Shown here: positions 51,953 through 60,677 of the stretch, in pieces | Layout: each line of letters opens with the position of its first letter | Position numbering within the stretch: position 1 is the first letter of the stretch | Assembly (NCBI RefSeq): GCF_001665295.1 | Contig: NZ_LZSE01000120.1 | Span: 1-64,000, forward strand | DNA from: Mycobacterium sp. 1554424.7 | GTDB lineage: Bacteria > Actinomycetota > Actinomycetes > Mycobacteriales > Mycobacteriaceae | DNA: 64,000 nucleotides | Reading direction: 5' to 3' | Notes under the pieces: model-generated | Seen by the model: only the letters and a program-made list of their open reading frames with translations | Databases searched by the model: none | What the model was told of the DNA's origin: nothing | Translations under genes and position numbers: made by a program

Positions 51953-53581
51953 GTGCCCGATGGAAAAGGGATCGTCGCGCCGAGATCGGATCCCGGAGCC
52001 CTCGATGTTGTGGTGTGCGGTGCCGGTCCGGTGGGGCTGACCGCCGCGGCACTGCTGGCACGGCGCGGACTGAAGGTGGCGGTGCTTGAGAGGAACGAGG
52101 CGACCAGCGACGAACCAAAGGCCATTAGCATCGATGACGAGGCCCTGCGGGTATTCCAGCAGGCCGGGATCGTTGACGCCGTGCTGGACATCGTTGTTCC
52201 CGGCACCGGAACCAGGTATTACGACAGCGCGGGCTCGCCTTTGTTCCACGCCCGCGCCGCCTGGCCCCTCCGATTTGGCTATCCGTTCAAAAACCCCTTC
52301 GCCCAACCAGATCTGGAGAAGGTCCTTGTCAGCACTCTGGCTGCCTTACCGAACGTGACCCTGCGCTTTGGCACGGAAGTGACCGCCGTCGAGCGGACCG
52401 CGGACGGAGCGCGGGTGTGCGCTTCGCATGGGGCGCAACGGCACTATTTCGATGCCACCTACGTATTCGGTTGTGACGGTGGCAGATCGGCGATACGCCA
52501 GATGCACGGCGTGACGATGAGCGGACGCTCTCACAGCGAAGTGTGGTTGGTTGTCGACACCGTCGGCGACACGCATACGGAGCGTTACGCGATGCACCAT
52601 GGTGATCCTCACCGGCCACACGTCATTGTCCCGGGCCTGAATGGACGATGCCGCTACGAATTCCGGCTTTTCGACGGTGAGGGGGACACGGGGGTCGACC
52701 CGCCGTTCGAACTCATCCGCCACCTCGTCTCGCGCTATCGCGCACTTCAGCCAGAGCATATCGAGCGCGCAGTCAACTACCGGTTCAACGCCCTCGTCGC
52801 AAACCAGTGGATGATCGGTCGCTCTTTTCTGCTCGGAGACGCCGCGCACATGATGCCGCCGTTCGCAGGCCAGGGCCTCAACTCCGGCATCCGCGACGCC
52901 GCCAACCTCGCCTGGAAGGTCGCCGATGTGATCGAGGGCCGGTTGGACGAGGGTGTGCTGGACAGCTACGAACGTGAACGGCGTCCACATGCGGCTGCGA
53001 CGGTCCGGCTATCCGAGCAACTGGGCCGGATTGTCATGACGACGTCGAAGCGCATGGCGCAACGCCGCGATTCACTCGTCAGAATGGCCGTGGGCACCTC
53101 CGAGGGTCGTAATTACCTCGAGCACATGCGCTATCGGCCACCGCAGCACTACACCGAAGGCCTGGTTATCGGCGCCGATCGGGCTGACCTTGTCGGTGTA
53201 CCCATTGGCCAGCCGTTGGTATTCGACTCGGCCGCCCACCGCCTGGGGCGCGTCGACGACATTCTCGGCGACGGGTGGGCCATCCTGGCAGTCGACTTGC
53301 TCGACGACAAGTGGAGTGGACTAGACGATGTCATCCGCGCCTTCGACGTCACTACGGCGGCCGTAACCACCCGAGATACATTGCCGCACAGCACCCGTCG
53401 GGTGCTTATCGATGTCGACGGCGGCCTGCAACGTGAACTGAGTGATTACACGGGACGCTTCGTGCTCTTGCGACCCGACAGATTCGTCGCGGCTGCTTGG
53501 CTTCCACCTGCCTCACCGGAGATCAGCGCTCAGCTTCTGCAGTGGAGCGCTCACAACGTTGCGGTACCCGCCGCGATATAG
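51953..53581 (+). CDS. MhpA-type FAD-dependent aromatic hydroxylase
   Basis: 542 residues of the 3-(3-hydroxyphenyl)propionate hydroxylase class: FAD motif VVCGAGPVGLTAAALLARRG at about residues 20-39, the DG motif in FGCDGGRSAIRQ, the second FAD motif FLLGDAAHMMPPFAGQGLNS, and a C-terminal thioredoxin-like part. Such enzymes hydroxylate phenolic acids with NAD(P)H and O2 to give catechols for meta-cleavage. Start GTG 51953. The extradiol dioxygenase gene follows after 19 bases. Confidence 0.85.
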   Translation: MPDGKGIVAPRSDPGALDVVVCGAGPVGLTAAALLARRGLKVAVLERNEATSDEPKAISIDDEALRVFQQAGIVDAVLDIVVPGTGTRYYDSAGSPLFHARAAWPLRFGYPFKNPFAQPDLEKVLVSTLAALPNVTLRFGTEVTAVERTADGARVCASHGAQRHYFDATYVFGCDGGRSAIRQMHGVTMSGRSHSEVWLVVDTVGDTHTERYAMHHGDPHRPHVIVPGLNGRCRYEFRLFDGEGDTGVDPPFELIRHLVSRYRALQPEHIERAVNYRFNALVANQWMIGRSFLLGDAAHMMPPFAGQGLNSGIRDAANLAWKVADVIEGRLDEGVLDSYERERRPHAAATVRLSEQLGRIVMTTSKRMAQRRDSLVRMAVGTSEGRNYLEHMRYRPPQHYTEGLVIGADRADLVGVPIGQPLVFDSAAHRLGRVDDILGDGWAILAVDLLDDKWSGLDDVIRAFDVTTAAVTTRDTLPHSTRRVLIDVDGGLQRELSDYTGRFVLLRPDRFVAAAWLPPASPEISAQLLQWSAHNVAVPAAI

Positions 53582-53600
53582 GACAAGAAGGGCTCTCTCG

Positions 53601-54530
53601 ATGGACAAGCCAGATCGGGTCGTTCTACAGGAACGCGACGCCGCAGGACTGCTGCGCCACACTGCGGTGTCGCATATAGGTTTCAGCGTTCCCGACGTTG
53701 CCGCCGCCGCTGACTTCTACGGCCGGGTCCTCGGGCTGGTCGTGCACGAGGATCTGCCGGACGGCGGGTTAAGACTGGGCTGGGGCTGTGGACACCATGT
53801 GGTCGAATTGATCGCGGGTGAACCCGCCCTCAGGCACTACGGGTTCGAGGTCCGAGACGACCATGGGGTAGAGGGAATCGCCAAGAGGCTTAACGCGGCA
53901 GGGCACCAGGTCAAGGATCTGCCTGAGGCCTATATCGACAGTTCGATCGGATCGCCAATCGGCATTGTGGTGCCCGATCCGGACGGCACACCGGTCCACT
54001 TCCACAGCGCCGTTGAACGCCAGGGGGAGAACGCCGCCGACACCGGGCGACGGCCGATCAAGTATCAGCACACGACCCTGGGTACCGGCGATATCGGCGC
54101 AATGGTGGCCTTCTTCGTCGGCTGCGTCGGATTTCGGATATCGGACCAGCTTGAGGACGGCAGATTCGTCTGGCTGCGAAGCAACCGGGACCACCACACC
54201 CTGGCGGCGGTCAACGTCGGTCGCAGCGGAGTGCTCGATCACTACTCTTATGACCTTGCCGAATGGGAGGACTTCAAGGCGTGGTGTGACCGCTTGACCG
54301 ATGCTGGCGTCGACGTCACCTGGGGACCCGGCCGACACGGACCCGGAAACAACCTCTTCATTTTCTTTGATGACCCTGCCGGCACTCACGTCGAACTGTC
54401 GGCGGAGATGGAGAAATTCCATGATGACCGCGTCACTTACGTTCCGCGGCAATGGAAACCGGTACCCCACTCGGTCAACCTGTGGGGCGGCCAACTGCCT
54501 ACGTGGCGCAAAACTAGTCAGGAGAAGTGA
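53601..54530 (+). CDS. Type I extradiol dioxygenase (VOC superfamily, IclR-linked operon)
   Basis: 309 residues, two VOC halves. The metal triad is His157 in YQHTTLG, His214 in LDHYSYD and Glu265 in HVELSAE in the C-terminal half. It should cleave the catechol produced by the upstream hydroxylase. AGAAGG lies before ATG 53601. The two extradiol enzymes of the window (36.4 and 53.6 kb) are only distantly alike, which suggests different substrates. Three bases separate it from the FAH gene. Confidence 0.86.
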   Translation: MDKPDRVVLQERDAAGLLRHTAVSHIGFSVPDVAAAADFYGRVLGLVVHEDLPDGGLRLGWGCGHHVVELIAGEPALRHYGFEVRDDHGVEGIAKRLNAAGHQVKDLPEAYIDSSIGSPIGIVVPDPDGTPVHFHSAVERQGENAADTGRRPIKYQHTTLGTGDIGAMVAFFVGCVGFRISDQLEDGRFVWLRSNRDHHTLAAVNVGRSGVLDHYSYDLAEWEDFKAWCDRLTDAGVDVTWGPGRHGPGNNLFIFFDDPAGTHVELSAEMEKFHDDRVTYVPRQWKPVPHSVNLWGGQLPTWRKTSQEK

Positions 54531-54533
54531 GTC

Positions 54534-55352
54534 ATGGCTTACGCGACATACCTACACGATGGCCAGAGCCGGGTCGGGGAGGTTAGTGGCACGCACCTGG
54601 TCCCGCTGACGGGCGTAGCAGAACTGGGAGCAACGACCACGCCCGAGGTTCTAGCGGATGCGGCACGGGACGAGTCGTCGATCGTGGCGATCAGTGAGGC
54701 CGTGTTTCGACCCGTCGTTCCCAATCCGACCAAAGTTTTCTGCGTCGGCCTGAACTACCGCGACCACGTCTTGGAAACCAAACGCGAACTGCCCAGCTAT
54801 CCAGTGCTATTCCCGAAATATGCGTCGAGCCTGATCGGCGCTCACGACGACATCGCCCTACCGGCGGAATCCACCCAGGTTGACTACGAAGGCGAGATGG
54901 CGATCGTGATAGGCCGACCTGGGAGACGTATCCAGCGATCGGACGCATCGGCCCATGTTCTCGGATACACGATCGCGAACGACGTCACGATGCGCGACTT
55001 TCAGTACAAGACGCACCAGTGGATGCAGGGCAAGGTGTGGGACACCTCGACGCCGATCGGGCCCTACCTCGTCACTCCCGATGAGATTGACATCGAGCAA
55101 GCGGGTATCCGCACCATTCTCAACGGCGAGAAAATGCAGGAATCCGAGCTGTCGCAACTGATTTTCGACGTGCCCGAACTCATCGCCACGATCTCCACCT
55201 TCTGTGCCCTGCGGCCGGGCGACGTGATTCTCACAGGAACGCCCGGCGGTGTGGGTTACCGGCGCGAGCCCCAAGTGTTCCTCAAAGAGGGTGACCGGAT
55301 CTCGGTTGAGATCGACGGAATCGGTGCAGTCTCGAACCTGGTGCGGCGATGA
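54534..55352 (+). CDS. Fumarylacetoacetate hydrolase family enzyme (IclR-linked operon)
   Basis: 272 residues with FCVGLNYRDHVLETKRELP, the acidic metal pair in VDYEGEMAIVIG, GYTIANDVTMRDFQ and the end VILTGTPGGVGYRR. Predicted to hydrolyse or hydrate the ring-opened product with a divalent metal, as in meta-cleavage pathways. Its stop is followed four bases later by an IclR-type operator. Confidence 0.87.
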   Translation: MAYATYLHDGQSRVGEVSGTHLVPLTGVAELGATTTPEVLADAARDESSIVAISEAVFRPVVPNPTKVFCVGLNYRDHVLETKRELPSYPVLFPKYASSLIGAHDDIALPAESTQVDYEGEMAIVIGRPGRRIQRSDASAHVLGYTIANDVTMRDFQYKTHQWMQGKVWDTSTPIGPYLVTPDEIDIEQAGIRTILNGEKMQESELSQLIFDVPELIATISTFCALRPGDVILTGTPGGVGYRREPQVFLKEGDRISVEIDGIGAVSNLVRR

Positions 55353-55355
55353 TCC

Positions 55356-55372
55356 GTCCTGCTATACAGGAC
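55356..55372. promoter_or_regulatory. IclR operator, site 3
   Basis: GTCCTGCTATACAGGAC: perfect 6-bp arms, nearly identical to site 2 including the centre (TATA). It lies 98 bases before the ferredoxin start and marks a probable second promoter for the ferredoxin/P450 pair. Confidence 0.68.
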
Positions 55373-55470
55373 GACGCTCTTGACTTGCAGATTAGCCGTT
55401 TTAACGTTGACCGCAGGTGTCAGCCAGATCACACAGTTGCGACGCCGGCTTGGACAACAGAAGGAGACGC

Positions 55471-55728
55471 ATGGGTGTCCACGGACCATTTCGGTTGAGC
55501 GTCGACAGGTCCAAGTGCGAGGGCCACGGCATGTGTGAGCAGGTGGCACCCAACTTAATTCGCCTGAACGAGGACGCCGAGCCGGTGTTCGATCAAGGCG
55601 ACCTTTCATCGGCGGACAGGCCGATGGCCGACGCCGCGGTGCATTGCTGTCCAGTTGCCGCACTGAGTATTTACGAGGTTGAGAAAGGTGAGACGGCGCG
55701 GGACGACGCGCCGCTTGCCCACCGATGA
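55471..55728 (+). CDS. [3Fe-4S] ferredoxin for a cytochrome P450
   Basis: 85 residues with Cys16-x2-His19-x2-Cys22 and Cys60-Pro, the single-cluster pattern CxxHxxC...CP of mycobacterial P450 ferredoxins, where His replaces the fourth ligand and a [3Fe-4S] cluster forms. AAGGAG four bases before ATG 55471. It probably passes electrons to the P450 encoded 113 bases downstream; a reductase is not next to it. Confidence 0.85.
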   Translation: MGVHGPFRLSVDRSKCEGHGMCEQVAPNLIRLNEDAEPVFDQGDLSSADRPMADAAVHCCPVAALSIYEVEKGETARDDAPLAHR

Positions 55729-55841
55729 CGTCAGTTACGGCGACCCCATCAGCCGCTCGCGCCTCCTCGCACGAAGCCCCCCAATAACCGGATTCGACCA
55801 AGCCCAGCCGCGCAAGTTGCGATACACCGGAGGACGCTCTG

Positions 55842-57023
55842 ATGACCCAAACCAACACAATCCCGCGATCCGACGTGGACTTGTTCTGCGACGAGGTGAT
55901 GGATGACCCGTATCCCGTGTTTCGCGAGCTGCGTGACGCAGGACCGGTTGTTTATCTGGACCGGCTCGATGTGTGGGCGATAACGCGGTATACGGAGGCG
56001 CGCCGGGTTCTCGGTGACTGGCAGTTCTTTTCGTCGGCCGACCTCGCTCTCAATGAGCAGTTCAACGCTTACATCGGCGACGGGATCATTCGCTCCGCCC
56101 CACCCCTGCATGATCAACAGCGTGACGTCCTGGCGTCGCGGCTGTCCCCACGCGCTGTTCGTGAGCTTCAGCCGAAAATCGAAAAGCGCGCAAAGGAAAT
56201 TATTTCCGCGTTGGCCGAGGCCGGTTCCTTCGACGCGGTTGCGGACCTCGCGAGGACATTTCCTCTCGAGATCGTCGCCGACCTCATCGGGCTGCCTCGC
56301 CAGGGCCGTGAGCGTCTACTCGAGCTGGTGGACGCGAATTTCAACTGCTTTGGTCCCGACAACGATCGCACCCGCGAATCCGGTCCGAAGCTGGCCGAAT
56401 TGGCACAGTACGTGATGGCCAACGCGACCAAGGAGACACTGGCCAAAGACAGCATGGGCGCGGCGGTCTACGACGCCGTCGAGGCGGGGTGGGTGCCGGC
56501 CGACGCCGCACCTTGGCTGGTGATGGCCTACGTGACCGCAGGAATCGACACGACGGTGCACGCCATCGGCCACACCGTGTGGCTGTTCGCGAAGCATCGC
56601 GACCAGTGGCAGGAGTTGCGGGCCGACCCTGCACTGGTTCCGGGCGCATTCCGAGAGGTTTTGCGCTACGAATCGCCGGTCCAGGTGTTCGGTCGCACGG
56701 CAACGGACGAGTGGATCGTCGATGGCATCACCGTGCCGGCCGGCTCGCGGCTTGCGGTTTTGTTTGGCTGCGCCAACCGTGATGAGCGCAAGTGGAAAGA
56801 CGCGGACCAGTTCGACATCCGTCGGGACAATATCGACCAACTGGCCTTCGGCTACGGTCTGCACGCGTGCGCCGGTCAAGCACTCGCAAGGATCGAGGGA
56901 GAAGCGATCCTTCGAGCGCTCATCGACACCGTCAGCGACATCGAAGGCGACGAGCCGGTGCGTCACTACAACAACGTGCTGCGCGGCCTGGAGTCGCTAC
57001 CCGTCCGAGTCACCAGGGCCTGA
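55842..57023 (+). CDS. Cytochrome P450
   Basis: 393 residues, a soluble bacterial P450. The I-helix has YVTAGIDTTVHAIGHT, the ExxR pair is in FREVLRYESP, and the heme-binding loop is FGYGLHACAGQALAR with the axial Cys at about residue 343. GGAGG lies seven bases before the ATG. It should use the upstream [3Fe-4S] ferredoxin. Linked by the shared IclR site to the aromatic operon, it may carry out the first hydroxylation or an O-demethylation; the substrate is not visible. Confidence 0.92.
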   Translation: MTQTNTIPRSDVDLFCDEVMDDPYPVFRELRDAGPVVYLDRLDVWAITRYTEARRVLGDWQFFSSADLALNEQFNAYIGDGIIRSAPPLHDQQRDVLASRLSPRAVRELQPKIEKRAKEIISALAEAGSFDAVADLARTFPLEIVADLIGLPRQGRERLLELVDANFNCFGPDNDRTRESGPKLAELAQYVMANATKETLAKDSMGAAVYDAVEAGWVPADAAPWLVMAYVTAGIDTTVHAIGHTVWLFAKHRDQWQELRADPALVPGAFREVLRYESPVQVFGRTATDEWIVDGITVPAGSRLAVLFGCANRDERKWKDADQFDIRRDNIDQLAFGYGLHACAGQALARIEGEAILRALIDTVSDIEGDEPVRHYNNVLRGLESLPVRVTRA

Positions 57024-57048
57024 TCGCTCTGTTGGATGTCCTGGGGGG

Positions 57049-57690
57049 TCAGCGCTTCAGCGCTTCGGCGATGGGCACGTCCCCGTTGTTGAAGTCGATG
57101 GTTCGCCTAATTGTCGAGTCGTCGGCGAGCGCGGCGGCCACGACGAGCGCGACGTCGGCACGCGAGACTTCCCCGTTGCCCCCGCCGATGACGATCCGGC
57201 CGGTCGGCGGCTCAAGGGTGAGGTGGCCCGGCCCCAGCACCGTCCAATCCAGGTCGCTGGCCCGAAGATGCGCGTCCGCGGCCGCCTTGGACTCCGCGTA
57301 CGGGAAGAACGAATTATCGCTCGGCACACCGTGATCCGGCCCCGCGCCGAAGTAGGACACCATCACGAACCGCTTGACGCCCGCCCGCGCGGCGGCATCG
57401 ATCACGCGGATCGCCGCGTCCCGGTCGACGGCGTACGTCCGCGCCGGGTTGCCGCCGCCCGCCCCCGCGGAGAAGACGACGGTGTCGTGGCCCGCCAGCA
57501 GGCCGGCAAGCGCGTCGGTATCCAGGTGTTCGATGTCGGCGACCGCCGGCTGCGCCCCGGTCGCGGCGACGTCGTCGGAATGCTCGGGGTTGCGGAAGAC
57601 CGACGTCACCTCGTCGCCGCGGTCGGTCAGGATGCGGGCGACCTGCAGCGCGACCTTGCCGTGGCCGCCGATGACGATGACTCGTGCCAT
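57049..57690 (-). CDS. Atypical NAD(P)-binding SDR family protein
   Basis: 213 residues with the NAD(P) motif VIVIGGHGKVALQVAR and VKRFVMVSYFGAGP followed by PYAESKAAAD, the pattern of atypical (extended-like, SDR_a) short-chain dehydrogenases such as NAD(P)H-dependent epimerase/NmrA-like proteins. Possibly a redox sensor or reductase of unknown substrate. It follows the SDR gene in the same direction, 18 bases after its stop. Confidence 0.72.
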   Translation of the reverse strand: MARVIVIGGHGKVALQVARILTDRGDEVTSVFRNPEHSDDVAATGAQPAVADIEHLDTDALAGLLAGHDTVVFSAGAGGGNPARTYAVDRDAAIRVIDAAARAGVKRFVMVSYFGAGPDHGVPSDNSFFPYAESKAAADAHLRASDLDWTVLGPGHLTLEPPTGRIVIGGGNGEVSRADVALVVAAALADDSTIRRTIDFNNGDVPIAEALKR

Positions 57691-57708
57691 GCCCCGACGG
57701 TAACGCCT

Positions 57709-58551
57709 TTAGAGCTTCACGCGTCCCATGATCAGATCGATGATCGGCTTGCCGGGCGGGTAGGCCCCGGTCAGCGACGCCATCGTGTGCCCGTAGTCCA
57801 CCAGCACCGTGATCCCGTTGATGCCGAAGGCCGCGGCGCTGTTCAAGAACGCCATGACGTCGCCCATCTGCTCCGGTGTGTGGACCTTGGAGCCGGTTTC
57901 GTCGCGGTAGTCCTGGGCGAAGGTGAGCCACAGGTCGGCGTTGGCCTGGGCCAGCGGGGTGTCGGTCGGGCCTGGGCAGATCGCGTTGATGCGGATGCCC
58001 TTTTTCAACAGGCGAATGCCCTGCGTCGCCACGTAGGCGTTGACGATCTTCTTGCTGGTCCCGTAGTGGATGATGCCTTCGGACTCGTGCGCCTTCACCC
58101 ACTCGACGGCCGCGTCGAAATCGGGCGTCTCGAGGAACTCCAGCAGGAGGTCCAGGTCGTTTTCCCAGCCCATGCCGGCGACCGAGGAGATGAAGCAGAT
58201 CGCCGAGCCGGACGGCAGCTGGGTCTTTTCCAGCAGTCGATCGATGATGTAGCGGTGCCCGATGAAGTTGATCTTCATCAGGTCTACCGTTCCGTCGGCG
58301 ATCCCGGCGGCCGAGAACAGGGAATGCACCGGTCCGTCGATCTGCGCGAGGGCGGCGTCGATCGAGGCGGGGTCGCGGAGGTCGACCTGAATCGCCTGGG
58401 CGACGTCATACTTCACCGGCGCGTAGTCCATCACTATTACTTCGGCGCCGAGCTCGGCCGCCGACTTGGCCGCCGCGGCGCCCATGCCGGTGGCGCCGCC
58501 AACAACCAGAGCCCGCTTGCCGTCGTAGCGCAGCCGATCGACGATGGTCAT
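57709..58551 (-). CDS. Short-chain dehydrogenase (3-alpha-HSD / coniferyl-alcohol dehydrogenase type)
   Basis: 280 residues: cofactor motif VVGGATGMGAAAA, VDLRDPASIDAALAQIDGPV, active-site Ser in SSVAGMG and the Tyr-x3-Lys in HYGTSKK, then ICPGPTDTPL. The conserved DLRDPASID block and the insert before the active site are typical of the 3-alpha-hydroxysteroid/coniferyl alcohol dehydrogenase group, suggesting oxidation of a bulky alcohol. The promoter region holds the inverted repeat AACTGT-N7-ACAGTT. Confidence 0.85.
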   Translation of the reverse strand: MTIVDRLRYDGKRALVVGGATGMGAAAAKSAAELGAEVIVMDYAPVKYDVAQAIQVDLRDPASIDAALAQIDGPVHSLFSAAGIADGTVDLMKINFIGHRYIIDRLLEKTQLPSGSAICFISSVAGMGWENDLDLLLEFLETPDFDAAVEWVKAHESEGIIHYGTSKKIVNAYVATQGIRLLKKGIRINAICPGPTDTPLAQANADLWLTFAQDYRDETGSKVHTPEQMGDVMAFLNSAAAFGINGITVLVDYGHTMASLTGAYPPGKPIIDLIMGRVKL

Positions 58552-58595
58552 GGAAATCCTCTTCTCGTTCTATGCCAATCCGGTTCTACTTGGCC

Positions 58596-58614
58596 AACTG
58601 TATGGGTAACAGTT
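58596..58614. promoter_or_regulatory. Inverted repeat upstream of the SDR gene
   Basis: AACTGTATGGGTAACAGTT: 6-bp perfect arms, 7-base spacer, in the 77-base gap between the double-TetR stop and the SDR start. It is a likely site for the neighbouring TetR-type regulator. Confidence 0.5.
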
Positions 58615-58628
58615 ATTTGGTTCAATAC

Positions 58629-59930
58629 CTACTTGCCGCGAACCGCGACCCCGCGCAGCACCGTGTCACGGGCATGCACCAGCGCCGGGCGTGTGCCGAT
58701 GGCGCGGAGGATGTTCTCCGGTATCCACTGGAGGCCGATGAGGCACCGTGCCAGCATCGTCGCGGACGGGGCGTCGATACTGATTTCTCCGGATCGGATC
58801 CCTTCGGCGAGCAACGATTTCATCTGCCGCAGCCGGGTGGCATACGACCATCCGGGGTTGGCGGTCGGCGGCGATTGGCGCATCCAGGCCAGCTGAATCC
58901 GGAACTCGTCGGAAAACCGGTCGAGCGCGTTGACGTTGACCCAGCTCAGCGCGTCCAGCTTCTCGACGGGGGTGGCGTCCGAGCGCAACACGCTGACCCA
59001 TCCCGCTTCCACCTTCTGGCCGAACGAACGCATGATGGAGTCGAGCAGTTCGTCCTTGGAGCCGATCACCCGATAGACCGTTCCGGTACCCAGGCCGGCC
59101 GCGGATGCGATGTCCCTGACGGTGGTGACCTCGTACCCCTTGCGTCCGAATTCGGCGCGCGCCACGGCACGGACGTGGGCGGCTTTGTCGTCGGAGTCCG
59201 CCTCGCTGTCGTCGGCCCACGTCTTGATGACGTCGCTGGCGGCGGCGAAGGCGCGGGAGCGGTCCAGCGCCGAGTCGGTTGGCGGCCGGGCTGCCAACCC
59301 TTGCAAGATGATTCGGCACAGCAGGTCGGCCACCTGATCGGCCGACGAATTGTGGCGGATGACGTCGAGCCCAACCTGCAGCATCGTCTGGCAGATGCGG
59401 TCGGCCAGCGTGGGCAGGTCGATGTCGGGTTTGATGTAGCCGCTCCACCTGCCCGCACGCAGCGTTTGCAGCATTGCCTCCTGGATCGCGGTGGACCGCT
59501 GGTGTGTGAGCGCCATCAGCTCCGGATCTCCGCTCGGCCCCTCGTAGAACGACATCTGCAGCGCCGCCCGATGCCGCACGGCGCAGTTGGCGATCGCGGA
59601 ACCCAGCTCCACGATTTTCTCCGCGACCGGTCGCGCGTCGGGCTCGTCCAGCTGGGCCTGGGCGGCCTGCCCGATCCGGTTCAGGTCCTCCTGATAGCGG
59701 CGGATCAGCTCGACCAGGATCGCCTCTTTGGACTCGAAATGGTGATACAGGCTGCCGGGGAGAATGCCTGCCGCGTCCGCGATCTCCTGCAGCGACGTCC
59801 GCAATCCGGAGGACGCGATCAACGACGCCGCGGTCTGCAGGATTTCGGTTCGACGGGTGCCGGAGTCGTCAACGTTCAGCCGGTCGGCCGGGGAGGGTCG
59901 GGCAGTCGACGGATTCGCGGCCCTGCGCAT
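58629..59930 (-). CDS. Tandem TetR regulator (two TetR domains in one chain)
   Basis: 433 residues holding two full TetR-like units. The first HTH (about 30-75) has RTEILQTAASLIASSGLRTS and IADAAGILPGSLYHHFESKE; the second (about 240-285) has AVARAEFGRKGYEVTTVRDI and AAGLGTGTVYRVIGSKDELL. Each is followed by a helical ligand domain. ATG 59930 has GGAGG five bases upstream. Fusion of two TetR units is uncommon and may create a built-in dimer. It is upstream of, and co-directional with, the SDR genes. Confidence 0.85.
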   Translation of the reverse strand: MRRAANPSTARPSPADRLNVDDSGTRRTEILQTAASLIASSGLRTSLQEIADAAGILPGSLYHHFESKEAILVELIRRYQEDLNRIGQAAQAQLDEPDARPVAEKIVELGSAIANCAVRHRAALQMSFYEGPSGDPELMALTHQRSTAIQEAMLQTLRAGRWSGYIKPDIDLPTLADRICQTMLQVGLDVIRHNSSADQVADLLCRIILQGLAARPPTDSALDRSRAFAAASDVIKTWADDSEADSDDKAAHVRAVARAEFGRKGYEVTTVRDIASAAGLGTGTVYRVIGSKDELLDSIMRSFGQKVEAGWVSVLRSDATPVEKLDALSWVNVNALDRFSDEFRIQLAWMRQSPPTANPGWSYATRLRQMKSLLAEGIRSGEISIDAPSATMLARCLIGLQWIPENILRAIGTRPALVHARDTVLRGVAVRGK

Positions 59931-60029
59931 GCGTCCTCCCGCCCGAACCAAATCTTTGTTAGAGGCTATCAGACCGGGCACGACAAACCCGCTGCACAGA
60001 GCGCTGACGCCGCCATCTAGGGGCCCATT

Positions 60030-60677
60030 TTAAAGCGCCGGGCCGTCCCAGGCGTCGCGCGCAACCACCTCGTCGACAGGGCGCCGACGAGCCGGCCGGA
60101 AGGTGTGCCCGGCGCGCAGGCGGCCGACCGGAAGCAGGCATCCCTGCGCGTAGGTTGGTGGAATGCCCAGCAGCCGCCCAATCTCCTGCTCGCGGTGCAG
60201 GTGCAGCGTCGTGATGCACGTTCCGTAGCCGCGGGTGTGCAAGGCGAGCTGAAAGTTCCACACGGCGGGGAAGATCGAGCCGTAAAGCGTGGCCCGGTGG
60301 AATGATTCGTCCCCGTCGACGCGCGGCAGGTAGGGCTCGTAGCACGGGATCACCAGCACGGGCACCCGGGCCACGTTCTCGACCAGCCACTCCGTCGACG
60401 ACATGATCCGGCCCTCCGGCGTGCCGGCGGGAAGCAAATCGGCGAGCAGCTGCCCGCCGACGCGAAGCAGGTACGACTCGCGGTACAGCTCGGCGATCTT
60501 GTCACGCAGCTCCGGGTCGGTCACCACGAGCCACCGCCAGGACTGCTGATTCGAGCCGTTGGCGGCCTGCATGCCGATGCGCAGGCATTCCCGGACGTCT
60601 CCGATGTCGACCGGCGCATCGAGCTCGAGCGACTTGCGGGCCGAACGGGTCGCGGTGAGGAGGTACTCGATGTCCAT
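60030..60677 (-). CDS. Nitroreductase-family FMN protein
   Basis: 215 residues with nitroreductase signatures: LLTATRSARKSLELDAP, CLRIGMQAANGSNQQSWRWLVV (FMN-binding) and GYGTCITTLHLHREQEIGRLLG near the end. Members use NAD(P)H to reduce nitro groups, quinones or enoates; some act in flavin-dependent dehalogenation or dehydrogenation. ATG 60677 overlaps the preceding stop by one base (TGATG). Last gene of a five-gene leftward operon. Confidence 0.82.
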   Translation of the reverse strand: MDIEYLLTATRSARKSLELDAPVDIGDVRECLRIGMQAANGSNQQSWRWLVVTDPELRDKIAELYRESYLLRVGGQLLADLLPAGTPEGRIMSSTEWLVENVARVPVLVIPCYEPYLPRVDGDESFHRATLYGSIFPAVWNFQLALHTRGYGTCITTLHLHREQEIGRLLGIPPTYAQGCLLPVGRLRAGHTFRPARRRPVDEVVARDAWDGPAL

